From contig CM041196.1 of the NCBI GenBank assembly GCA_023078555.1, positions 1,674,001-1,738,000 on the forward strand: DNA of 64,000 nucleotides. Reading direction: 5' to 3'. The notes below the pieces were generated by a model, which ran no database searches, had not been told where the DNA came from, and saw only the letters and a program-made list of their open reading frames with translations. Source of the stretch: Ulva prolifera (taxonomy: Eukaryota > Chlorophyta > Ulvophyceae > Ulvales > Ulvaceae). The translations under genes were made by a program, and so were the position numbers. Position 1 is the stretch's first letter, and each line of letters opens with the position of its first letter. Shown here in pieces: positions 54,709 through 64,000 of the stretch.

Positions 54709-56136
54709 ATGCAGCCAGCGCACATCCCAGCCACACCCGGCCAATGTACCGACTTCGCAGCACGCAGCACGGCACAGCAGCTCCTCCGCGCCGCGGTGCT
54801 CCTCGCCTGCGCCTCGCCGCTGCTGCGGGTCCGCGCGGACGCTGACCTGGACCGCATCTGCACTTCTTTAGCCTCAGAAGTCCTCCCGTCGCTGGCTGCC
54901 AACGACCCCACCAGGTTCTCGGCAGATGGCTGCGACGCCGCTGACCCGTTTGTCGTGTGCCAGCTGCGCGCCTCCGGTGGAACCTGCAGCAGCAACCCCC
55001 TCTGCCCGCCGGACGAGACCTCCATTAGCAGCTGCACAGCTGCCAACGTTAACGAAGACGCCCCATGCTGCACGGAGGCAATCGTCTCCCCCTGTGACGG
55101 CTGCGAGCTAGTCACGGCCAGGTGTGTCCAGGTGTGCATCACAAGCGCTAGCGCGTCTGCTCCATCTCCGGTCTCGACGAGCCTTCCCTCCGACGGCAGC
55201 GCCCCAGATAATTCGATAGCTTCCATGCCGCCAACAACCAGCGCCGGCGCTCCGGATTCACCCAGCGTCACGCCAAGCGCCGTCAACCCCCCGCGAACCA
55301 GCGCCGTCTCCTGCGCCGCGGAAGCGGCAGGCAAACTCGCCGAACTTGCGGAAGATATTCCCTTTAGCTACTCCACCACATGCGCCGACTCACAGGAGGA
55401 TGCCATCTGTGACGTCCAAGCCAGTGACGGCGCGTGCCAGAACCTCCCCCATTGCAACGACGAGGACACTGTCATCTCGATGGACTGCTCCGCCGACTTC
55501 GACGAGATTGCCGTGCGTGTCTGTTGTTTAGAGCTGTTTGTTGCCCCCTGTGCGGGCTGCGCCGGCGTCTCGACGGGCTGCGTTCAGACATGCAGCACCC
55601 CTGTAGCCATGGGAGCAGCTGACGCGCCGCAGCCGCCTGCATTGCCGGTGAGCACACCTGCCGGCTTTGACACCCCGTCAGATGCCCCTGAATCCATGGC
55701 GCCTGCGCCTTCGGCTCTCATTGAGCCAGAAGCAGCGCCAGCCCCGTTGCCGCTGGACGGAAGCGTGCTGACGGGCACGCCCGCCCCCTTCGCCGCGCAG
55801 CCCCCAGGCACATCTGACAGCACCCCCTCTGGTGCCCCATCAGCGGCTACACGGGAATTCGACTCCGGAGGTCCCGCTGGGGCAGAAACGCCGGCATCAG
55901 ATGATACTGGACTGGTTGCTGGCGGCATTGCTGACGCCCCAGATGAGGGGGATGCAGATGGCGCTACGGACGCTGAGAGCAGTGCAGCGGATCCTCCTCA
56001 GGAGTTGAGCTCGGGTGCCATCGTCAACACAGTGCAAGATGCAAGTGGTGCTGCGCCAAGGCGTGGGGCAACAGTGGGCGCGCTTGTGGCGTCAGTGCTG
56101 GCAGCTTGTGTCTGCGGTTTCACAGGAAGGCTGTAG
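54709..56136 (+). CDS. Gene D: secreted/surface-anchored protein with two 12-Cys modules
   Basis: Single exon, 475 residues from the ATG at 54709, which aligns with gene A's start; an in-frame ATG at 54691 is an alternative. The signal peptide-like segment is AVLLACASPLLRVRADA. Two twelve-cysteine modules follow, separated by a Ser/Pro/Thr-rich linker. Then comes a Pro/Ala/Asp/Glu stalk with a TREFDSGGPAGAE segment shared with gene A. A hydrophobic C-terminus (GALVASVLAACVCGF) is followed by a short TGRL tail. The stalk is shorter than in A. The architecture implies export and attachment to membrane or wall. Paralogy with A is supported by modules, stalk motifs and the shared upstream block. 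Confidence 0.8.
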   Translation: MQPAHIPATPGQCTDFAARSTAQQLLRAAVLLACASPLLRVRADADLDRICTSLASEVLPSLAANDPTRFSADGCDAADPFVVCQLRASGGTCSSNPLCPPDETSISSCTAANVNEDAPCCTEAIVSPCDGCELVTARCVQVCITSASASAPSPVSTSLPSDGSAPDNSIASMPPTTSAGAPDSPSVTPSAVNPPRTSAVSCAAEAAGKLAELAEDIPFSYSTTCADSQEDAICDVQASDGACQNLPHCNDEDTVISMDCSADFDEIAVRVCCLELFVAPCAGCAGVSTGCVQTCSTPVAMGAADAPQPPALPVSTPAGFDTPSDAPESMAPAPSALIEPEAAPAPLPLDGSVLTGTPAPFAAQPPGTSDSTPSGAPSAATREFDSGGPAGAETPASDDTGLVAGGIADAPDEGDADGATDAESSAADPPQELSSGAIVNTVQDASGAAPRRGATVGALVASVLAACVCGFTGRL

Positions 56137-56891
56137 CTGTTTGACTGTGGACGGGGCTGGTACAGCTGCGTCGAGAGCTGCTGCTACTAGCTAGTATAGT
56201 GCGCAGATGCGTGGGTCCCATGTATGGGTGCAGCACATAATGTATTGCACAATACCGCTGATGTCGTCTTTCCTATAAACCGCGGCTATAGTATACATGT
56301 GGCCCGTACGGTTTACAATGATCAATCACATGGGCAAGTCTGCAGAGCTCTGAGGCCACCTGCGGAACTTGAAGCATGCGTGTATACATACCATGCCATC
56401 AGTGACAGTATGTCGATCCCATTGAAATGTCGCCACAGAAGTGGCCCAGAGATCAGCGTCGCTTATGAGTTTTGTGTGAAGAAGTCATTCTCAAAGGCTG
56501 CTGCGTGGCTCTCCGGGTGGCCACTAGTTGCCTTTTTTTTGTGGTAAATTGGGCATCACATGTCTTTACAGCCCTTGATCAGCCGGTGAATCACCAGACT
56601 GGAGTAGAGCGGTGAGTACGTGTCGTGTGGGATCCCACACCGGACGTGCACAGATGTAAATCTGGTGGCCAGTAACTCATATCACTGGGTCGACGTCAAC
56701 ACAGCTTCGAATTCAGCCGAGTTGAAAGACGTCTGCTTGACGGACGTGCAGGAGTGATGTTCAAAGTTTAGCGGATCTCCAATGTCATTGCGGCAGCGAA
56801 AGTATAGCGTTCATTGTCGGCAAACACCACAGGCCACATAGCCACTGCTATGCACAGATATGCATCGCCGAAGCCTATACTGGCTAACACG

Positions 56892-56893
<2 letters not shown>
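56137..56893. other. No supported gene
   Basis: A 16-bp palindrome, GTGTGGGATCCCACAC, lies at 56625-56640. No coding region is supported. Confidence 0.4.

Positions 56894-56958
<65 letters not shown>
56894..56958. repeat. Poly(C) tract, 65 bp
   Basis: Sixty-five consecutive C, the longest homopolymer in the window. Plus-strand polyproline frames across it are artefacts. Confidence 0.95.
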
Positions 56959-57415
56959 TTCACACCTCCCTGCTCCCCACAAGCAAAGTGGCCTCAGTCC
57001 AGTCCCCTGCACGACGCATCCGAGTCAGCCGCCCTTGCTGCAGGTGGGCCCGCGCCACTCACAGTCGTGCAGGCATTTAGATTTAGGCCCCTCCCCCCTC
57101 ACACGTGTTGCAACTCACGGGTCCTCTTGCTGCTGCAGGCGCCCTCCCACTGCTGACACCACGCCCTAAACCACGTCCGAGGTGCAGGCCGGGGGACCTT
57201 GCACACGGGTCGAGGGTACAAACAATCAGAACACCGCTTGTTGGGCCATTCGCCGTAGACAACCCTGTGAGTAGCATCCTAGGTGGGCAGAAAATGCAAA
57301 AGCGCCGCGCCAGCACTGTGACACACAATGTGCATGTGTACGTATGTGTGGGAAATCTCCAGAGCAACACCCAGAACGACAGGCATCTGTAATGCCGAGA
57401 GCAGGCGCGCGTGGA

Positions 57416-59362
<1,947 letters not shown>

Positions 59363-59437
59363 TATATATATATATATAGAGGGTGGTTAAAAAGTTGGCG
59401 AGTCCGCACAATGATGGCGCGGGTTATGTATATGGTG

Positions 59438-62400
59438 CACTGTGTACACATGCACTCCCTGAAGAGGGGCACCGCAGCAGGCCCCAGCGGATGGACGTAC
59501 GAGCACATCCGCATTGCAGGCCTGTACGATGAACGCACTGGCGAGATCTTGCGGAAGTGCATCAATCTCATGCTGGCGGGCAGGCTGCCACACCCGGAGC
59601 ACTTCCTGGCATCCCGCCTTGTCGCCCTCGAGAAGCCAGCAGGAGGGGCGAGGCCCATCGCGATCGGTGAAGCGTTTGTGCGCCTGGCAAGTATCTGTGC
59701 ACTGGCGTGCGTGCCGGACGTCGGTGCCCTCCTCGCCCCGCTGCAGATCGGTGTGGGCATCCAAGGGGGAGCCGAGATCCCGGGCCATGCCCTGAGGCCG
59801 GATTTTGCGAAGCCAGACACCGTCACGGTGTCCACGGATCTGCAGAATGCCTTCAATGTGATGTCCCGGGAGGCAATGGAGGAGCAGCTCGCCGCATCGC
59901 TCCCGGAGCTTCTCCCATACTTCCGAACGGTGTATGGGCAGAGCAGCGCCCTCCTCGCCCGCCGCCCGGATGGCTCCTGCGTGGAGCTGCGCAGCGAGAC
60001 AGGCGTGCGACAGGGCGACCCCCTGGGGCCGCTCTTGTTCGCGCTCGCCTACCTCCCCACCTTGAAAGAGGCGCAGCGGCTCGCCCCCAACGCCCTTGTC
60101 GCATCCTGCCATGATGATACGTATGTGCAGGGCGATGCAGACAGTGTGGTGGCTGCTGCGAACGCGATCCTCACGCGCCATCCATGCAACCGCGCGAAAA
60201 CCATCGTGTACTGCACCGATCCGGAGAAAGCGCGCCATGTGGCGGCGCAGTTGCAGGCTACGGTCGCCGAGGACGGGATTGTGGTCTGCGGCACGCCGCT
60301 CGGCACCGACGCCTTCATTGAAGCCCACGTGAAGCAGCGCTGCCAGCACACAACGGCGCTCATCGACAAGCTGATCGGGCTGCCCCTGCCGGCGCAGTCG
60401 AAGTGGGCGGTCCTGTACTACTGCCTCCAGCACAGGGAGGCACACCTCCTCCGCAACACGAGCTGGGGTGCGCTCCGGGACTATCTGCCGACCGTCGAGG
60501 ACGCCACGCTTCGTGCCCTGTGCAACATCATGGATGTGGCTGACCTGACCAAGGCTCAGGCCGAGCAGGCCCTCCTGCCTCACCGCCATGGCGGCATGGG
60601 GCTCCGGCACTACACCGCGGATGTGGCAGATGCGGCACGCCTTTCATCAGCTGCGTTGGCGCAGTGTGCGCTGGTCGACGGTGTTGAGCGTGGCCGGCCG
60701 TTCCGCGGCAGCGCAGCCGTGGAGCTGCAGGGTGTCCTTGACCGGCTACGCGCGACGTGGGGTCACGCGATCGCCGACCTCGGCGCCGGCCCTGCTGACG
60801 CCGCAGCATGGGCGCTGGACACCACAGCGAAGCTGCGCCTGACGCAGCTGCAGCGGGCGATATCGCGCGCTGAGGCTGACGGGCGCAAGGCCGCCATGTT
60901 TGCTGCGCTCTTCATGGCCGGCAGTGGCCGGACGTCCCAGTTCACTGAAGACGGCCAGGCGGCGGCAGCCAGATTACGCAGCTGCATGGGGGCCATGGCA
61001 TCGGCTTGGCTCACGGCGCTCCCGGGTCCAGTGACGGGCCTGTCCGACCTGGAGTTTGGCGTGTACGCGCGGCTCCGGCTCGGGGAAGTCCTCCTGCCCC
61101 GTCTCAGCGGCGACGATGACACATCCTCTGAATGCCCCTGTGGCCGCAGTGATGCGTCTGGTACGCACTCGCTGATCTGCAAGTCGCTGTGGGGTACCGT
61201 CGTGGCCCGCCACAATCTCGTCATGGAGACATGGCGCCGCATCATGGCACGCGGCGGAATCGCATCAGCGGTCGAGCCTCACATGAGCAGGCTCCCCCGC
61301 GGCCTCGGCCCCGGCATTGGGCTTGCCCGCAACGTCCCGGACAGCACGGACGCAGCTTCCCCGTCACTCACCACCACATCCTCACCCAACCAGGCCTCGG
61401 TCGCGCCCGCTCCTCCTCATGGCGCCCAGGCCCCGTCCCCCACCATCCCGCAGCCTGCTCCAGCATGCCCCGACAGCGCGACGCCGTCCCCCACGGCCGA
61501 CCACCTCGCAACCTCCCCCGCCCCCGCCGCGGTCGCGCCCGCTCTCTCCCATGGCGCCCAGGCACCCTCTTCCCTCACGTACGCGGCTGTCCTTGCGTCC
61601 TCCTGTGCTGCCACGACGGCGACCGGTGCCGAAGCCCCCGCTGGTGCGGCCGCCCCCCACACCGCGCAGGCAGTGCCGCAAGCACCGCAGCAGTCGGTCC
61701 AAGCACCAGCTGCCCCGTCGCAGGCAGTGCCCCGGTCCCGCAGACCCGCACAGCGGGGCGACATCCTCGCGTTCTTCCCGGGCGCGCCGGTCATCGGCGA
61801 CGTGTGCGTCACCCACCCGCTGGCTTCCTCGAACGTCAGCGCCGCGGCGCTCCGCGACGGTGCCTCGGCAGAGGCCGCCGACCGGCGCAAACGCGAAAAG
61901 TACGGCCGGGCCGGCGCGGGCGCGTTCACGCTGGTCCCGCTGACGCATGAGACGTACGGCCGTGTTGGCCCGGCCGCCTTTGCATTCCTCAACAGGCTTG
62001 CTGATGTGGCTGCAGGGTCTGGCGCGGCCTCTCGGCGGCGTTTCCTGGAGAACGCAATGCGCGATCTCTCGACGACGCTCTGTCGTGCAGTGGCGCGCCA
62101 GGTGCGCGCCGCAGCTCCGCTGATGGCACGTCACGCGGGCAAGGCAGTTTTGGCGGGACTCACAGTCCCGTCTGATGACCTCTCGCCGCTTACAGGCCAT
62201 CCGGCCTGAGCGGTGGGGTGCCCCTTGGGCGCCCCGTCCGCTTGACGCCACCGACCTGTGGCCTCTGACTCCAGCTGGGCCGGGTCCGATGGGTGTGCGG
62301 GATGCCTTCGTTGGCATGTGCGGGGACTGCGGAACGGCTTGGGCGATGCAGTGTCCTGGGTGCGGTGCGGCGTGGGCCGGCGGGGCTGCGCGGCGGTGTG

Positions 62401-62807
62401 CCGGGCTGGCGTGGTATGCTGTGGCTTGGTGGGGTGGGGGTGGGTCTTGGGGCCAGGGCGGCCCCCGGCAATCGGGCGGCCATGATGGGCGGCCTCAGGC
62501 AGCAGTGTGTTGGGTTTGGCCCTGTCGTACGGCGGCGGGCGTTGTGGTGCTGGTGGTTGTGGTGTTGTGTGTCGGCCGTGGGGTTTGTGCGTGCGCGTGT
62601 GTGGGTTTGGGTTTGTGGGTGTGTGGGTCTGTGCGTGTGTGTGCTGGTGTGTGGGTGTGTGCTTGGCGGTCTGCGGGTCTGTGTCGCTTGCTGCGCCGGT
62701 GATGGGTGAGATGTTCGTGGGTGTCTTGGTGTTTGCTTCGTCTGCTTGCTCCTTTCGCGGTGCTGCCCGACTTGCTGCCTTTGTCCTTGTAACACTGTGT
62801 ACACATG
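59438..62807 (+). mobile_element. Copy B: 5'-truncated non-LTR retrotransposon with palindromic target duplication
   Basis: The 15-bp CACTGTGTACACATG flanks the insert (59438-59452 and 62793-62807) and contains the palindrome TGTGTACACA. The body is 59453-62792, with a 583-bp GT-rich 3' UTR ending TTTGTCCTTGTAA. It lies head to head with copy A, 90 bp away. Confidence 0.9.
59450..62209 (+). CDS. Copy B: reverse transcriptase, zinc knuckle, Pro/Ala linker, restriction-like endonuclease
   Basis: 919 codons without a stop. The first ATG lies at the edge of the target duplication; codons before it belong to flanking DNA. Reverse-transcriptase blocks are GPSGWTYEHI (11-20), GGARPIAIGEAFVRLAS (65-81), STDLQNAFN with D130, GVRQGDPLG (185-193) and CHDDTYVQG (D222, D223; histidine replaces the usual Tyr/Ala before DD). 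A C-x-C-x8-H-x3-C knuckle lies at about 562-577. A ~150-residue Ala/Pro/Thr linker follows. The C-terminal domain has GDVCVTHP (about 783), KREKYG (about 813) and PLTHETYGRVG (about 833). The N-terminal region expected before the polymerase is missing, so it is probably inactive although the remaining frame is pristine. Copy B's protein is clearly diverged from copy A, so two subfamilies coexist. Confidence 0.85.
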   Translation: MHSLKRGTAAGPSGWTYEHIRIAGLYDERTGEILRKCINLMLAGRLPHPEHFLASRLVALEKPAGGARPIAIGEAFVRLASICALACVPDVGALLAPLQIGVGIQGGAEIPGHALRPDFAKPDTVTVSTDLQNAFNVMSREAMEEQLAASLPELLPYFRTVYGQSSALLARRPDGSCVELRSETGVRQGDPLGPLLFALAYLPTLKEAQRLAPNALVASCHDDTYVQGDADSVVAAANAILTRHPCNRAKTIVYCTDPEKARHVAAQLQATVAEDGIVVCGTPLGTDAFIEAHVKQRCQHTTALIDKLIGLPLPAQSKWAVLYYCLQHREAHLLRNTSWGALRDYLPTVEDATLRALCNIMDVADLTKAQAEQALLPHRHGGMGLRHYTADVADAARLSSAALAQCALVDGVERGRPFRGSAAVELQGVLDRLRATWGHAIADLGAGPADAAAWALDTTAKLRLTQLQRAISRAEADGRKAAMFAALFMAGSGRTSQFTEDGQAAAARLRSCMGAMASAWLTALPGPVTGLSDLEFGVYARLRLGEVLLPRLSGDDDTSSECPCGRSDASGTHSLICKSLWGTVVARHNLVMETWRRIMARGGIASAVEPHMSRLPRGLGPGIGLARNVPDSTDAASPSLTTTSSPNQASVAPAPPHGAQAPSPTIPQPAPACPDSATPSPTADHLATSPAPAAVAPALSHGAQAPSSLTYAAVLASSCAATTATGAEAPAGAAAPHTAQAVPQAPQQSVQAPAAPSQAVPRSRRPAQRGDILAFFPGAPVIGDVCVTHPLASSNVSAAALRDGASAEAADRRKREKYGRAGAGAFTLVPLTHETYGRVGPAAFAFLNRLADVAAGSGAASRRRFLENAMRDLSTTLCRAVARQVRAAAPLMARHAGKAVLAGLTVPSDDLSPLTGHPA

Positions 62808-62820
62808 TGGCCAGCCATAT

Positions 62821-62864
62821 GGCGGGTTGACTCAACCCGCCAGTATGGCAGTCGGACTGCCATA
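62821..62864. repeat. Twin perfect palindromes, 21 and 21 bp
   Basis: 62821-62841 has 10-bp arms (GGCGGGTTGA) around a single C. 62844-62864 has 10-bp arms (TATGGCAGTC) around a single G. They lie 13 bp beyond the 3' target duplication of copy B, next to two further 10-bp palindromes (TGTGTACACA, GCCATATGGC). Confidence 0.95.
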
Positions 62865-64000
62865 GTAACAGTTGTTGCTGCGCAGCCCGAGAACAATCGG
62901 CATGCCTGTGGTTGGTGCGCTTGCCAGATTTAATTTCCCACACACATGGATATCGGTGAGTGGTGCCGAAATTCACGCTGGTGTGGTGGCCGTAAGGAGA
63001 GGGAGTCTGCAACGCCACCGGGCGGTCCAGAGTCCCGTACCAGCGGGAGTTTGTGGAAACATAGCCCGGTAAGTGTTTGTTTCTCTGAAGGAATTTCAGC
63101 AGCATCTCAGCTGGTATGTGGGAATTGCGGCCTCAGCAGGCCTGGCTCCCACACGGGGCCTGCAGTGCTGCACCCAAGGCTGGACAAATTCAAGTTGTGC
63201 CTCTGGCAGGTGCCCCCTCGGGGTTTTCAATACTCTGTATGTTTGGTGGATGCTCCGCAGTGTACTTGTGAATGTTTGGGGCTTGTCTGCTGTGCAATCG
63301 GGCTGCTTGTCTGGTGGCTGGGCTGGTCGATTCACACAAGTGAAAGGCCCCAACCGTTGGGGCCTGTGACAGCAATTCGCTGACCGCAAGGAGCACCACT
63401 CGTGGAGGTGTGGACCGGCAGCCACAGCAGCAGCAGCTGCAGGCGGCCCCCAACACAGGGCATGTGCGCTCGTCAGCGGGCCCCACACAGTGCATGTGCA
63501 CCCGGCAGCGGCTCTCGGGTAGTCACACAGTGGCTTGCAATACGGCAACGTTCTCGTCTAGACTAGTACTGTGGGTGGTCTCGTGACTGCTGCTAGGTGT
63601 ATTAACCAGCTGGGCGCTTCATGATCAGGCGCGGCGCTCCCTGATATGAAACGGTTGAACAGCGGCACAAGCTGCGGAGGATGCTGGCTGCCCCTTTGGT
63701 ATACGTATGCGGTGCCGCTGCTTGTGTGCTTTTATGCCACGCGCTGTCCTAGTATAGCATAACATATAGCTACTTGCCTCTAGCCTCCTGGACTTGTCGC
63801 TGTGACTCGCACCGACTGGATCCCCCACAACATTATGTTCTGCGCCCGAGGTAAGCAAACACGACACGGAGACAGCCCGGCTATAGTTGTATACGACTCC
63901 CGACTGCATCAGGGTGCCCTCCTAAAGCCCCATGGTGGGCGCATCCCTCTCCCCGCGCAATGCATGGTCTGTGCATCACTTCGGGGTGTGCGTCGCCCGT
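62865..64000. other. No supported gene; one odd palindrome
   Basis: 63345-63365 is a 21-bp perfect palindrome with arms AGGCCCCAAC around a single C. No coding region is supported to the window end. Confidence 0.45.

Noticed and set aside
56814..57156. Polyproline open frames
   Set aside because: They read through the 65-bp poly(C) run and have no coding support on either side.

Overview
This window looks like nuclear DNA of a repeat-rich eukaryote, most likely a microalga or similar protist; I cannot name the species. The reasons are: coding pieces interrupted by apparent GT-AG introns, several classes of eukaryotic transposon, long homopolymer and TA tracts, and no operons, Shine-Dalgarno patterns or prokaryotic gene packing. 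Proline/alanine-rich secreted proteins and TGTAA sequences at some 3' ends would fit a green alga, but this is weak inference.

Layout. 1.1-1.95 kb: two identical 289-bp repeats with tRNA-like internal promoter boxes. 2.1-11.9 kb (minus strand): a decayed CACTA-type DNA transposon with an accessory gene, a 158-bp tandem array and a broken tnp2-like transposase. 13.0-13.65 kb: the 3' end of a retrotransposon inserted in a 32-bp palindrome. 15.0-16.6 kb: gene A, a secreted cysteine-rich protein. 19.76-25.1 kb (minus): a long non-LTR retrotransposon (LINE) with an apurinic-type endonuclease and reverse transcriptase in one open frame. 27,506-38,302: a complete CACTA element with 53-bp terminal inverted repeats starting CACTA, a TAC target duplication, a multi-exon tnp2-like transposase (minus) and a divergent accessory gene (plus). 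41.75-43.3 and 47.4-49.0 kb: genes B and C, duplicated cysteine-rich secreted proteins with four modules each. 54.7-56.1 kb: gene D, the paralogue of A. 57.5-62.8 kb: two head-to-head copies of a second non-LTR family whose protein runs reverse transcriptase, zinc knuckle, Pro/Ala linker, then a probable restriction-like endonuclease.

The host genes I can defend are A-D. They are single-exon and share one 12-cysteine module, twelve copies in all. A and D have two modules, a Pro/Thr/Ser/acidic stalk and a hydrophobic C-terminus (surface-anchored type). B and C have four modules and no anchor (secreted type). Blocks upstream of A resemble blocks upstream of D, and blocks upstream of B resemble blocks upstream of C, so the family grew by segmental duplication.

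The most unusual signal is the amount of perfect palindromic DNA, and its association with the second retrotransposon family. At least four insertions have target-site duplications that contain or consist of a palindrome. Separate twin palindromes occur at 31,657-31,700, 50,436-50,503 and 62,821-62,864. I propose an endonuclease-bearing retroelement that prefers cruciform-forming targets; this is inference and can be tested.
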